A stretch of DNA of 64,000 nt, taken from assembly GCA_903839675.1 (NCBI GenBank), contig CAIMDB010000006.1, forward strand, positions 21,822-85,821, given 5' to 3'. The DNA comes from an uncultured Sphingomonadales bacterium. Its GTDB lineage: Bacteria; Pseudomonadota; Alphaproteobacteria; Sphingomonadales; Sphingomonadaceae. Below, piece by piece: positions 25,532 through 35,579 of this stretch. Position numbers and translations under genes: made by a program. How positions within the stretch are numbered: position 1 is the stretch's first letter; every line of letters begins with the position of its first letter. Below the pieces are notes generated by a model. It searched no databases and had not been told where the DNA came from. It saw only the letters and a list, made by a program, of their open reading frames with translations.

Positions 25532-27022
25532 TTAGGCCATCTTGCGGAACAGGACGCGGTCTTCCTCACGGAAGCCGCGCCTCCACAAGAGCCAGCCATA
25601 GGTGACCAAGATGGCGGGGATGCCAACCGCCAGCTCCACCCATTCGGGCAGACGGATGAAAATCTGCCCGACGAACACGGCACCTGCAGCGGCCCAAACG
25701 ATCGACCAACGCCACACCGAAACGGGCGCGCCGAGCAAGCGGCTCGCGAGGCGCGATTTGATGACGGAACTGATGGCAAGGGCGACGCACAGGCCCATCG
25801 CGACGCCCGCGGCCATCCAGGCTTCGCTCAATCCTTCGCGCTGCATGACGAATAGGATGGCGACGGAGGCAAGCGCCTGCACGGTGATCATACCAAGCGA
25901 AATGAGCATGTTGCGGTGGCGCGCGATGTAGACGAGCGCGGCTTCACTGACGACGGCGAGCGAGGCCACGACTTCGGCCAACAGCAGGAACGACAACGCG
26001 CCCGTGCCCGCCACAAAGCTGCCACCCGGCCCGACCAAGCCCAAAACGCCCTCCGCCGGAATGCCTAGGGCAAATGCAATTCCGACTTGCGCTGCCAAGA
26101 TCCAGAAGCCGACCTGGCTGACCTGCGTTGCGATTGCGGGCAGGTTCTTTTCCTCCAGCCGTCGTGTGATGACGGGGCCGAGCACGGGGTCAAAGCTGGT
26201 CTTCAGCTTCTGCGGCAGGGAGGCGACCTGCTGCGCGACCCAATAGATGCCGACGGTTGCGGGGGAGACAAACAGGCCGAGAATGGCAAGATCCAGCCGG
26301 CGGGATCCCCATTCAATGGCGTCTGCGGCGGCCAAGGGGATGTTACGTTGTGTGAGGCCCCAAAGTTCGCGGGGCCTTGGCTTCCAATTCTTCGGCAGGC
26401 CGATGGTCCTTAGGAACGGGATGAGCGAGGCGATCAGGGCCGCTGCCATCGACAGGGCATAGGCGATCAGCAGGCCGTCCCGCGGCTGGCTCCACGCCAA
26501 GGCAAAGGCGGCTATGCTGATTGTCCAAGGCTCAATCACAGCACGCGCGCGCACGGTGGAGGCGACGTCAAAGCGATAGGCGAGGGCGGTCAACATCAAG
26601 TCAGACGCCGCAAGCGCCGGAATGATAAGCGGCAGCAGATTGTCCAGCCCGTTGATCGGGCTGTTCGGGAACATGATTTCTGGCACCCACATCAGCAGGA
26701 TGGTCAGTGGCAATGTCGCCAGCAGGACGACGACAAGGCCGTCCCACGCCCCGTTTTCTTTGCCCTCACCGGACAGATGCAGCGCCAGCCCGCGCTTCAG
26801 TCCGAGGGTGGCGATTTGTGCTGCAAACTCCACAATGACGATGGCGTAGGCCAGCCGCCCTAGAGCCTCTGCGCCATACCACTGACCGCCGATGATGAGA
26901 AACGGGATACGCGCCAGCAGGCGGACGAAAAAGCCCGCCACGTTCGTCCGGCCGCCCTTGGCGAGGGCCTGGATGTCGTCGCCCTGTTCACGGGCGGGGG
27001 CTGTCAATGTGCCGCGCCCCAA
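25532..27022 (-). CDS. Oligosaccharide/lipopolysaccharide flippase family membrane protein
   Basis: 496 aa with about twelve membrane helices in the MATE/Wzx-like (MVF superfamily) arrangement; [21 protein letters not shown] is the typical first helix. Likely moves lipid-linked glycans across the inner membrane. The only workable starts are TTG: 27022, or 27007 where TTGA overlaps the polA stop. The gene therefore depends on readthrough or coupling from polA. No glycosyltransferases are adjacent. Confidence 0.78.
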   Translation of the reverse strand: MGRGTLTAPAREQGDDIQALAKGGRTNVAGFFVRLLARIPFLIIGGQWYGAEALGRLAYAIVIVEFAAQIATLGLKRGLALHLSGEGKENGAWDGLVVVLLATLPLTILLMWVPEIMFPNSPINGLDNLLPLIIPALAASDLMLTALAYRFDVASTVRARAVIEPWTISIAAFALAWSQPRDGLLIAYALSMAAALIASLIPFLRTIGLPKNWKPRPRELWGLTQRNIPLAAADAIEWGSRRLDLAILGLFVSPATVGIYWVAQQVASLPQKLKTSFDPVLGPVITRRLEEKNLPAIATQVSQVGFWILAAQVGIAFALGIPAEGVLGLVGPGGSFVAGTGALSFLLLAEVVASLAVVSEAALVYIARHRNMLISLGMITVQALASVAILFVMQREGLSEAWMAAGVAMGLCVALAISSVIKSRLASRLLGAPVSVWRWSIVWAAAGAVFVGQIFIRLPEWVELAVGIPAILVTYGWLLWRRGFREEDRVLFRKMA

Positions 27023-29793
27023 TTCTTGCCGGTGCCGATTTCAACACCCAGCGGGACATCCAGTTTGACGAGCGGTTCAGCAGCTTCCGCCATCACGCGT
27101 TCGATGACCTTGCTGGCCGCGGCCACATCGCCTTCGGGCAGTTCGAACACGAGTTCATCATGCACTTGCAGCAGCATCTTCACATGGGGCAGACCCGCCT
27201 CCGCCAATGCGGGGAGCATGCGGACCATGGCGCGCTTGATGATGTCGGCGCTTGTCCCTTGGATTGGCGCGTTGATGGCGGCGCGCTCGCTGCCGGCCCG
27301 TTCCGTCTGGTTCGCGCTGGTGATGCGCGTGAAGTGCGTTTTCCGACCGAACAAAGTCTCGGTGAAGCCTGTCTCCCGCGCCGATTGCAGCGTGCGGCTG
27401 ATATATTGGTTGATCCCGGGGAAGCTTTGAAAATAGCGGTCGATCATCGACTGCGCTTCGTCCGCTGAAATGCCGAGCCGTCCGGCTAGGCCCCAGCGGG
27501 AAATGCCGTAAAGCAGGGAGAAGTTGATCGTCTTGGCGCGGCCGCGCGTGTCGCGGTTTACTTCGCCGAACAATTCCTGTGCGGTGCGGGCGTGGATGTC
27601 TTCGCCATTGGCAAAGGCATCCTTCAGCGCCGGCACATCGGCCATGTGCGCGGCCAGCCGCAATTCGATCTGGCTGTAGTCCGCAGAGAGCAAGACATTG
27701 CCGGGTTCCGCCACAAAGGCTTCGCGGATGCGGCGACCAATTTCGGTACGGATGGGAATGTTCTGCAAGTTCGGATCATTCGAGGAAAGACGCCCCGTTT
27801 GTGCGCCCGTCAAGCTGTAGCTCGTATGAACACGCCCCGTCTTGGTGTTGATCTGTGTTTGCAGCGCATCGGTATAGGTGGACTTCAGCTTGGACAGCTG
27901 CCGCCAGTCGAGCACCTTGCGCGCGATCTCGACGCCTTCTTCGGCCAGCTTTTCCAGCACAGTGACATCCGTGGAGAAGTCGCCTGACTTGCCCTTCTTG
28001 CCGCCCTTCAGGCCCATCTGCCCGAACAGAATCTCACCCAACTGCTTCGGGCTGCCAACGGAAAAAGGCTGTCCGGCAAGGGCGTGGATCTCAATCTCAA
28101 GCCCCGCACAGCCCTCCGCAAACTCTGCGGACATGCGAGCGAGTTCATCGCGGTCCACCTTGATGCCTTCGCGCTCCATGCCCGCGAGGACGGGGACCAG
28201 GGGCCGGTCAACGCGTTCATAGACGCGCGTGGCCTTTTCGGCGCTGAGGCGGGGCTTCAAGCGATGCCAAAGGCGCAGCGTGACATCGGCATCTTCTGCG
28301 GCATAACGCGTGGCTTCGGCCATGCCGACCTGATTGAAGGTCAGCTGGTTCTTGCCGGTGCCGCAGACGTCTTTGAAGGCAATGCAGCTGTGCCCGAAGT
28401 GGATCAGCGCCAGCTCATCCATGCCGTGGTTATGCTTCCCCGCATCCAGATCGAAACTCATCACCATCGTGTCGTCGATGGGGGCAACGCTGATGCCATA
28501 ACGTTCCAGCACGTTCAGATCATATTTGATGTTGTGGCCGATTTTGAGGACGGAGGGGTCCTCAAGCAGCAATTTCAACTTCGCAATCGCCGAGGCCATG
28601 GGAACTTGGGCGGGGGAATCCGAAAACAGATCGCTGCCGCCATGTGCGAGTGGAATGTAGCAGGCGCGGTTTGGCCCCGTCGCGATGCTGACACCGACGA
28701 GGCCCGCCGCCATGGAATCCAGCGCGTCGGTCTCCGTATCGACGGCAATGGTTCCGGCAAGCATCGCCTCGGCAATCCAAGCGTCCAGCTGCGCCTCGGT
28801 TTGGACGCAGTCATAGATGTCGCGGTCAAACACCTGCGCAACGGGGGCGGGGGCGGCTTCAGCGGACGTCCCCTTTGCCTCAGACCGGATCATCGCCATG
28901 GCGTGACCGTCGGCACGGGCGGTGGGGCCGTCTAGCTTCTTCAGTAGAGACCCAAAGCCGTGATGCTCCAGAAAGGCGCGCAAGGGGGCGTCGGGGATTT
29001 CCTTCAGGAGGAAATCATCTAGCGGTTCGGGAAGGGCCGCATCATCCTTCAGCGCGACGAGAATACGCGACAGGCGGGCTTTGTCCGCATGCTCGATCAA
29101 ATTGTCGCGCATCTTGGAGGGTTTCATAGATGGCGCAGCTTCGAGCACTGCTTCCAGCGTGCCGAATTCAAGGATCAGCTTGGATGCGGTCTTGGGGCCG
29201 ATACCGGGAACACCGGGCACGTTGTCCGCTGTATCCCCCATCAGCGCGAGGACATCGGCCAGACCATCCGGCCCGACGCCGAATTTGTCGACCACAGCCT
29301 GAGGACCGAGCCGCTCACTCTTCATCGGGTCGAGCATGTCGAGGCCAGGCTGGATGAGCTGCATCAGATCCTTGTCGGTCGATACAATGGTGACGAGCCA
29401 GCCATCGGCCAGTGCGGCCTTGGCGTAGGACGCAATAATGTCATCCGCTTCCAGCCCGAGTTCTTCGATGCAGGGCAGAGAGAAAGCGCGCGTGGCATCG
29501 CGGATCATCGGGAATTGCGGAACAAGGTCTTCCGGCGCGGGCGGCCGGTGCGCCTTATACTGATCGTAAATCTCGTTGCGGAACGTCTTTGAGGACGCGT
29601 CGAGGATCACGGCCATATGCGTTGGCCCATCCGCCTTGTGCAGCGCATCTGCGAGCTTCCACAGCATGGTGGTGTAGCCATAGACGGCGCCCACAGGCTC
29701 GCCGCGAATGTTCGTCAGCGGCGGCAGGCGGTGATAGGCACGGAAAATATAGCCCGAGCCATCGACGAGATAGAGGTGTTTTTGTTCTCCCAT
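27004..29793 (-). CDS. polA: DNA polymerase I
   Basis: 929 aa, normal length. N-terminal 5'-3' exonuclease (about residues 1-290: YLVDGSGYIFRAYH, SLPCIEELGLEADDII, MGDTADNVPGVPGIGPKTA), a proofreading 3'-5' exonuclease (about 330-510) retaining VDTETDALD, and the family A polymerase domain with RLSSNDPNLQNIPIRT, SADYSQIELRLAAH, the O-helix KTINFSLLYG, and QVHDELVFE. Repairs and processes Okazaki fragments. All key catalytic motifs are visible. Confidence 0.97.
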   Translation of the reverse strand: MGEQKHLYLVDGSGYIFRAYHRLPPLTNIRGEPVGAVYGYTTMLWKLADALHKADGPTHMAVILDASSKTFRNEIYDQYKAHRPPAPEDLVPQFPMIRDATRAFSLPCIEELGLEADDIIASYAKAALADGWLVTIVSTDKDLMQLIQPGLDMLDPMKSERLGPQAVVDKFGVGPDGLADVLALMGDTADNVPGVPGIGPKTASKLILEFGTLEAVLEAAPSMKPSKMRDNLIEHADKARLSRILVALKDDAALPEPLDDFLLKEIPDAPLRAFLEHHGFGSLLKKLDGPTARADGHAMAMIRSEAKGTSAEAAPAPVAQVFDRDIYDCVQTEAQLDAWIAEAMLAGTIAVDTETDALDSMAAGLVGVSIATGPNRACYIPLAHGGSDLFSDSPAQVPMASAIAKLKLLLEDPSVLKIGHNIKYDLNVLERYGISVAPIDDTMVMSFDLDAGKHNHGMDELALIHFGHSCIAFKDVCGTGKNQLTFNQVGMAEATRYAAEDADVTLRLWHRLKPRLSAEKATRVYERVDRPLVPVLAGMEREGIKVDRDELARMSAEFAEGCAGLEIEIHALAGQPFSVGSPKQLGEILFGQMGLKGGKKGKSGDFSTDVTVLEKLAEEGVEIARKVLDWRQLSKLKSTYTDALQTQINTKTGRVHTSYSLTGAQTGRLSSNDPNLQNIPIRTEIGRRIREAFVAEPGNVLLSADYSQIELRLAAHMADVPALKDAFANGEDIHARTAQELFGEVNRDTRGRAKTINFSLLYGISRWGLAGRLGISADEAQSMIDRYFQSFPGINQYISRTLQSARETGFTETLFGRKTHFTRITSANQTERAGSERAAINAPIQGTSADIIKRAMVRMLPALAEAGLPHVKMLLQVHDELVFELPEGDVAAASKVIERVMAEAAEPLVKLDVPLGVEIGTGKNWGAAH

Positions 29794-29840
29794 TGCGGGG
29801 GATTAGCAATGGTGCAGCACTTTGGCGACAGCTTTAGCGG

Positions 29841-31028
29841 TTAGTTTGCTCCACGACCGCGTTGGCCGCCCCGCGAGGCGTAGTCATTGCTCTTATGGTT
29901 GGCAGCGACAACCGAGGCGACTTGCTGGATCAGCTTCTGCCGGGCGGGAATCGGCGCTGTCGTGTCAGCGATCATGACAGCGACGGCATAGCTGGTGCCA
30001 TCGGGTGCAACCATGATGCCAACATCGTTGAAGCCGGCTGTGCGGCTCCGCAGGTCCTGACCAGTGCCGGTTTTGTGCGCAAGCTTCCAACCGGCAGGAA
30101 CGCCGGCCTTCAGGCGGGCACGGCCTGTTTCGGTCGATTCCATGATATTGATCAGATAGCGGGTCGATTGTGCGCTCAACAGTTCGCCGCGCTTCAGGCG
30201 GGCAAGCGAGCGGGCAATGGCGGCGGGCGTCGCGCCGTCCATCGGATCCGACACATATTTGTCCATCGCCGCCTTCCGGGTGGCCGGGGATAGAGCCGCG
30301 CGCGCCGTGTTGAAGGCGCCGCCAAAGCTATACTCGGGCTTCCAAGTCAGGCCTGCGGTTGCCGCCTGAAAATTGCGTTCGCCGGGGCCAAAGCGGATGG
30401 CGCCGAGGCGCTTTGAGGCGATCAACTCGCGGATGGCGTTCGGGCCACCGACGCGGCGCATGAGGAAATCATTGGCCGTATTGTCGCTCTGCATCATCGC
30501 GCGCTTCAGCAGACTTGCAATCGTCGTTGTATAGCCATTGGGGCCAATCAGCCCTGCAATTGGCTGATGAAACACGGTGATGTCCGATTTCCGCAGAGTG
30601 ACGCTGTCATCCAGCGACAATTTGCCTTTGTCGATCGCGTCCATCACCGCGATGGAGACCCATAATTTTGATACGCTCTGCTGCGGCATCGGTTCATCGC
30701 CGCGATACGAGACGATCCACGATCCGTCTGTCTTCATGACCGCAATGCCGGCCTTGCCGGGGAACGACGCCCACATAGAGCGAAGTGCGGTCACCATTTC
30801 CGGCGGCGCTGCGCGCGCACCATCGTTGATGGTCGGCTGCGAAGAAGGTGTAGGGAGCGCGATACGGACCGACTGTCCAACTGGCCGCGCCCCTTTGGCG
30901 ACGCTTTGCGCGTCCGCGCTTTTGGGCGTTGTGATTCGGGCAGGGGGAGAGGCCGGCGAAACGCAGGCTGTCGCGATCAGTCCAAGCCCCAATGTCAAAC
31001 GAACCTGTTTGACAACATTCACAACCAT
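29841..31028 (-). CDS. Class A beta-lactamase-like serine hydrolase lipoprotein
   Basis: 395 aa from ATG 31028. The N-terminus looks like a lipoprotein signal (Cys22 in IATAC), then a low-complexity Ser/Pro/Ala linker to about residue 75, then a penicillin-recognising domain: Ser118-x-x-Lys121 (QQSVSKLW), Ser181-Asp-Asn183 and Lys319-Thr-Gly (HKTGTG). Glu217 (GPGERNF) is a possible equivalent of the deacylating omega-loop Glu166 but the surrounding sequence is unusual. It could be a true beta-lactamase or a peptidoglycan-modifying hydrolase. The upstream extension to 31169 is not needed. Confidence 0.82.
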   Translation of the reverse strand: MVVNVVKQVRLTLGLGLIATACVSPASPPARITTPKSADAQSVAKGARPVGQSVRIALPTPSSQPTINDGARAAPPEMVTALRSMWASFPGKAGIAVMKTDGSWIVSYRGDEPMPQQSVSKLWVSIAVMDAIDKGKLSLDDSVTLRKSDITVFHQPIAGLIGPNGYTTTIASLLKRAMMQSDNTANDFLMRRVGGPNAIRELIASKRLGAIRFGPGERNFQAATAGLTWKPEYSFGGAFNTARAALSPATRKAAMDKYVSDPMDGATPAAIARSLARLKRGELLSAQSTRYLINIMESTETGRARLKAGVPAGWKLAHKTGTGQDLRSRTAGFNDVGIMVAPDGTSYAVAVMIADTTAPIPARQKLIQQVASVVAANHKSNDYASRGGQRGRGAN

Positions 31029-31167
31029 TTTGGTTAAGTCCTTAAATTCTCTATACAAATTTGATAGGCTCCATGAGTCGTCCAACCAAATGGATTGCGA
31101 CGAACGATTCTGCTGCAGCGACGAACCGATGGTTGCGCGACGGAACGGGGAGTGCTTTGTTTGGATC

Positions 31168-32337
31168 ATGACAAGTTTTGACCAATGGCGAACACGGTCG
31201 CCCTATTACGACGAAACCCATGAACAATTGGCTATCGCCGTCCGACGTTTCGTCGCAAGCGAGGTGCAGCCCAACATTGACCAGTGGGAAAAAGACGGTG
31301 AGCTGCCGCGCTCGTTGCATAAGAAGGCGGCAGAGGCGGGCATTCTCGGCCTGCGCTATCCGGAAGAATATGGCGGGCATAGCGATGGGTTCGACATCTT
31401 CCACGGGCTGACCCAAACCGAAGAGCTTTCCGCTGTTGGCGCCGGTGGGCTGGGCGCGTCATTGATGACGCACGGCATTGGCCTGCCTCCGATCCTCGCT
31501 TTAGGCTCGGATGAACTGAAGCGCCGCGTGGCCCCGCCCGTGCTGTCTGGCGACAAGATTATCGCGCTGGGCATCACCGAACCCTCGGGCGGATCGGATG
31601 TCGCCAACCTCAAAACCCGCGCTGTGCGCAAGGGCGACCATTATGTCGTCAATGGCTCCAAGATGTTCATCACCAGCGGGATGCGCGCCGACTGGCTCAC
31701 TTGCGCCGTGCGAACGGGCGGGGAAGGTGCGGGCGGCGTCTCGCTGCTGCTGATCGATATGAATGCCAAGGGCGTCTCCCGCACGCGGCTTGAGAAAATG
31801 GGCTGGCATTGTTCGGATACCGCTGCGATCTATTTTGAGGATGTCGAAGTTCCCGTCGAAAACCTCATCGGGCCAGAAAATGGCGGCTTCATCGGCATCA
31901 TGCGCAACTTCAATTCCGAACGGCTGGGCATGGCGATGGGGTGCTGCGCCTTTGCGCGTGTCTGCCTGAAGGAAGCGTCCGAATGGGCGCAGCAACGTGA
32001 AACCTTTGGCAAGCCGCTGATCGGCCATCAGTCGATCCGCATTAAGCTCGCCGATATGGCGCGGCAGATCCAGACGACGCAGGCCTGGGTTGATCTGTGC
32101 GCCTGGCAGGTTCAGCAAGGCGCGGACCAACCCGCCGACTTCGCGATGCTCAAAGTGCAGGCGACCCGCATGCTGGAAAGTGTCGCGCGGGAAGCGGCTC
32201 AGGTGCTTGGCGGCGCCAGCTATTTGCGCGGGTCAAAAGTGGAGCGCATCTACCGCGAGGTTCGCGTCAACGCGATTGGTGGCGGATCTGAAGAGATTAT
32301 GCTCGATCTGGCCGGGAGACAAATGTTTGGTCGTTGA
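31168..32337 (+). CDS. Acyl-CoA dehydrogenase family protein
   Basis: 389 aa from ATG 31168. Flavoprotein of fatty-acid or branched-chain degradation: GITEPSGGSDVANL, YVVNGSKMFITSG, FGKPLIGHQSIRIKLADMA. As in LCAD/IVD types the C-terminal catalytic position is Gly (IGGGSEEIM), so Glu251 in NSERLGMAM is the expected base. The frame is open for another 590 bases upstream, but that would overlap the divergent beta-lactamase-like gene and adds no recognisable domain. Ribosome site is weak. Confidence 0.9.
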   Translation: MTSFDQWRTRSPYYDETHEQLAIAVRRFVASEVQPNIDQWEKDGELPRSLHKKAAEAGILGLRYPEEYGGHSDGFDIFHGLTQTEELSAVGAGGLGASLMTHGIGLPPILALGSDELKRRVAPPVLSGDKIIALGITEPSGGSDVANLKTRAVRKGDHYVVNGSKMFITSGMRADWLTCAVRTGGEGAGGVSLLLIDMNAKGVSRTRLEKMGWHCSDTAAIYFEDVEVPVENLIGPENGGFIGIMRNFNSERLGMAMGCCAFARVCLKEASEWAQQRETFGKPLIGHQSIRIKLADMARQIQTTQAWVDLCAWQVQQGADQPADFAMLKVQATRMLESVAREAAQVLGGASYLRGSKVERIYREVRVNAIGGGSEEIMLDLAGRQMFGR

Positions 32338-32403
32338 CCGGCACATCTGGACATTTCCTGCATTATCAACCTAACCAACACATCCCTGTTCAGGAGCAAA
32401 CAC

Positions 32404-33339
32404 ATGGCATCCGGCCTTGCCGCCCTACTTGATGATATCGCGCTGATCGCAAAGGTTGCCGCTGCGTCTATCGACGATGTCGGCGCCGCTGCAGGCCGGG
32501 CGGGCGTGAAGGCGGCGGGTGTTGTGATTGACGATACCGCTGTCACCCCCCGCTATGTCACGGGCTTTACGCCGGACCGGGAACTGCCGGTGATCTGGCG
32601 GATCGCCAAGGGGTCCCTGTTCAACAAACTGTTCCTCATTTTGCCGGTGGGGCTGCTGCTCAGTTACTTCTTGCCCGGAGCGATCACGCCCATCCTGATG
32701 CTTGGCGGCGCGTTTCTGTGCTATGAAGGCGTTGAGAAAATCGTTGAATCCCTGCAGCCGGAGGATGAAACGCTGGACGAAGCGATTGCCGAACTCTCCA
32801 GCGAAGAACATGAAAAGCTTATGGTCTCGGGCGCGGTGCGGACGGACCTGATCCTGTCGGCGGAAATCATGGCGATTGCACTTGGCGAAGTGGCCGAAGA
32901 GTCGATCTGGCTCCAGGCCGGCATCCTTTTCGTTGTGGCGGTCGCGATCACGATTGGCGTTTATGGCATGGTCGGCCTGATCGTGAAGATGGATGACATT
33001 GGCCTCAATATGGCCAAGCGCGATGCCCGTGCTGTGCAGGCCATTGGCCGGGGGCTGGTGCGCGCCATGCCAAAGCTGCTCGCGGGCCTGTCCGTCATCG
33101 GCATCGCGGCCATGATCTGGGTGGGCGGCGGCATCTTCCTGCATGGGATGCACGAATACCACTTTACGCCGCTGCCCGAATGGCTGGATCACGCCTCCCT
33201 TGCTGCCGGAGCGGCCGTCCCGGCGGCGTCAGGCCTCGTGCAATGGCTGGTCCATGCCATTGGATCGGGCGCGTTTGGCCTTATCATCGGCGGCGTGATC
33301 GTGGGCATTCATCACGCCTGGGCACACCGTAAGGGATAA
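32404..33339 (+). CDS. DUF808 family inner-membrane protein (YedI-like)
   Basis: 311 aa. Starts with the family hallmark MASGLAALLDDIALIAKVAAASIDD-like helix (first 20 residues visible as ASGLAALLDDIALIAKVA), then a soluble segment and about five or six membrane helices (around residues 75-105, 170-190, 220-245, 275-305). The DUF808/YedI family is widespread in proteobacteria; its function is unknown. A CAGGAG ribosome site lies 9 bases before the ATG. Confidence 0.9.
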   Translation: MASGLAALLDDIALIAKVAAASIDDVGAAAGRAGVKAAGVVIDDTAVTPRYVTGFTPDRELPVIWRIAKGSLFNKLFLILPVGLLLSYFLPGAITPILMLGGAFLCYEGVEKIVESLQPEDETLDEAIAELSSEEHEKLMVSGAVRTDLILSAEIMAIALGEVAEESIWLQAGILFVVAVAITIGVYGMVGLIVKMDDIGLNMAKRDARAVQAIGRGLVRAMPKLLAGLSVIGIAAMIWVGGGIFLHGMHEYHFTPLPEWLDHASLAAGAAVPAASGLVQWLVHAIGSGAFGLIIGGVIVGIHHAWAHRKG

Positions 33340-33342
33340 GCC

Positions 33343-34593
33343 CTATTTGCCGATGCGGGCCTCACTGGGTGGAACGTTCTTCATGCTCGCGGCCACCTGC
33401 TCTGCCTGTCGCAAGGCGCGGATGACGTTCCGGCTGGAGATCTTTTCCAAATCCGCCTGACTATAGCCGCGCTTGGCGAGTTCCACGAACAGGGCCGGAT
33501 AACCCGACACATCCTCCATGCCGGCGGGCGCGCTGTCCATGCCGTCATAATCGCCGCCAAGGCCGATATTGTCGATGCCGGCGACCTTGCGGATATGGTC
33601 AATATGGTCGGCAACCTGGGCGATTGTGGCCTTAGGTTTGGGGTTGGCTTTCTCCCAATCCGCCAGTTGCGCCTTCGCGGTTGCGGGGTCAAAGGAGGTC
33701 AGGCGCGATAGGCGCGTTTCCTCAGCAGCGCGGCGCGCGGCCCATTGGCGGACCTCTTCGCTGACATAGTCGGGGAGGAACACCATCATCACGACGCCGC
33801 CATTCTTGGCCAGGCGTGCCAGAACACTGTCGGGCACGTTGCGGCCATGGCCGTTGATCGCCCGCGCGCCGGAATGGCTGAAAATGACCGGCGCCTTGGA
33901 GACATCCAGCGCGTCCATCATCGTCGCTTCAGAGACATGGCTCAGGTCCACGAGCATCCCGATGCGGTTCATTTCCTTTACGACCTCAACCCCGAAAGGA
34001 GAGAGGCCGTCAAATTTGGGCGCATCGGTGCCGCTGTCGGCCCAGTTGCTCGTCTTGCTGTGCGTCAGCGTCATGTACCGCGCGCCGGCACGATACATCT
34101 GGCGCAGCACGCCAACCGAGGACCCGATGGAATAGCCGCCCTCCATGCCGATCAGCGAGGCGATCTTTCCAGACTTGAAGCCTGCTTCAATATCCGACGC
34201 CGTCAGCGCGAGCGCGAGCCGGTCGGGATAGGCGGCAATCAGCCGGTGCACGATGTCGATCTGCTCTGTCACGGATTCCACCGCTTCGGGATCAGACATG
34301 GACGCTGGAACCCAGACCGACCAGAATTGGCCACCGACCATCCCCTTTTTCAGGCGCGCGAGATCCGTATGCATCATGATGTCGGTCGCTGTGGCTGTGC
34401 CCGTCGTGTCATTGAAATTGAACTTGGACAAATCATTGTCGAACCGGCCGCGGATCTGTTCCGGAACGTCATTATGTCCATCGACGACGGGCGATGCCTT
34501 GAGCGCAGCGCGCGCGATCTGTTCAGGGGTGGCTGCAAGCGCTGTTTGGGCAAGGCAAAGGGCGAGGATGGTGGTGAGGCTGTGCTTGATCAT
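33343..34593 (-). CDS. Exported membrane dipeptidase (peptidase M19)
   Basis: 416 aa with a signal peptide (about residues 1-20, cleavage after TALA). Zinc-binding His40 and Asp42 in VVDGHNDVPEQIRGRF, bridging Glu in IGMEGGYSIG, then LVDLSHVSEATM and IFSHSGARAI with the second metal site histidines, and IGLGGDYDG. Renal-dipeptidase family: hydrolyses dipeptides, often with D-residues, and some beta-lactams. It would act in the periplasm. Confidence 0.92.
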   Translation of the reverse strand: MIKHSLTTILALCLAQTALAATPEQIARAALKASPVVDGHNDVPEQIRGRFDNDLSKFNFNDTTGTATATDIMMHTDLARLKKGMVGGQFWSVWVPASMSDPEAVESVTEQIDIVHRLIAAYPDRLALALTASDIEAGFKSGKIASLIGMEGGYSIGSSVGVLRQMYRAGARYMTLTHSKTSNWADSGTDAPKFDGLSPFGVEVVKEMNRIGMLVDLSHVSEATMMDALDVSKAPVIFSHSGARAINGHGRNVPDSVLARLAKNGGVVMMVFLPDYVSEEVRQWAARRAAEETRLSRLTSFDPATAKAQLADWEKANPKPKATIAQVADHIDHIRKVAGIDNIGLGGDYDGMDSAPAGMEDVSGYPALFVELAKRGYSQADLEKISSRNVIRALRQAEQVAASMKNVPPSEARIGK

Positions 34594-34724
34594 ACCTGAG
34601 ACTTAACGGCCCTGTCGGACCTGTCAAAGTGCTTTCACCAAGTGACCTTAAGAACGTCACGACTTGCCAATTGATGGGACTCCCATCAAGAGCGGCGCAC
34701 CATTTGCCAGTGAAGGACCACGCC

Positions 34725-35567
34725 ATGACTCTTGAGACCGTTTCCACCAATCGCAGCCATGGCGGCACCCAAGGCGTCTACAAGCATGCCTCGACTACGA
34801 CGGGCACTGAGATGACCTTTTCGGTCTTCGTGCCGGATCATGCGCCGGGCGCAAAGCTGCCGGTCGTCTGGTATCTGTCGGGCCTGACCTGCACCCATGC
34901 GAACGTGACCGACAAGGGTGAATTCCGCGCAATCTGTGCCGAACTCGGCATCATCTTTGTTGCACCCGATACAAGCCCCCGTGGCGAAGGCGTCGCCGAT
35001 GATGCGGACGCGGCCTATGATTTCGGGCTTGGCGCAGGCTTCTACGTCAACGCGACCCAAGAACCATTTGCCGCGCATTACCGGATGCGCGATTATATTG
35101 AGCAGGAACTGCCCGCGCTTGTGGCCGCCAACTTCCCCGTCGACATGGCGCGGCAGGGCATCACCGGCCATTCGATGGGCGGGCATGGCGCGCTGACCAT
35201 TGCGCTGCGCAATCCCGATCGTTTCAAGAGCACGTCGGCTTTTGCGCCGATTGTTTCACCAACCAACTGCCCCTGGGGTCACAAGGCGCTGGGCGGCTAT
35301 CTGGGCGATGATCGTGCGGCTTGGGCCGAGTATGATGCCTGTGCGCTGATCGAAGGCGGTGCGCGCTTGCCTGATCTGCTGGTGGATCAGGGCGACGCGG
35401 ACAACTTCCTTGTCGAACAGTTGAAGCCGGAACTGCTCCAGGCCGCCTGCGATGCCGCCGGGCAGAAGCTCACGCTGCGGATGCAGCCGGGCTATGACCA
35501 CAGCTATTATTTCATCTCCACCTTCATGGCAGACCATCTGCGCTGGCACGCAGAACGGCTTGGTTAA
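34725..35567 (+). CDS. fghA: S-formylglutathione hydrolase
   Basis: 280 aa from ATG 34725 with GAAGGA ahead. Hydrolyses S-formylglutathione to formate and glutathione, the second step of glutathione-dependent formaldehyde detoxification. Esterase-D features: PVVWYLSGLTCTHANVTDKG, APDTSPRGEGV, nucleophile Ser150 in GHSMGGHGAL, Asp in DQGDADNFL and His in GYDHSYYFI. Its usual partner, the class III alcohol dehydrogenase, is not beside it. Confidence 0.94.
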   Translation: MTLETVSTNRSHGGTQGVYKHASTTTGTEMTFSVFVPDHAPGAKLPVVWYLSGLTCTHANVTDKGEFRAICAELGIIFVAPDTSPRGEGVADDADAAYDFGLGAGFYVNATQEPFAAHYRMRDYIEQELPALVAANFPVDMARQGITGHSMGGHGALTIALRNPDRFKSTSAFAPIVSPTNCPWGHKALGGYLGDDRAAWAEYDACALIEGGARLPDLLVDQGDADNFLVEQLKPELLQAACDAAGQKLTLRMQPGYDHSYYFISTFMADHLRWHAERLG

Positions 35568-35579
35568 AGGCTGACGACC

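Noticed and set aside
30577..31167. N-terminal extension of the acyl-CoA dehydrogenase
   Set aside because: It would overlap the divergent beta-lactamase-like gene by about 450 bases and does not resemble any domain; ATG 31168 gives the normal family N-terminus.
31029..31167. TTAA-GTCC-TTAA as a CtrA site in the divergent beta-lactamase/acyl-CoA dehydrogenase gap
   Set aside because: Spacing is 4 bases rather than 7.
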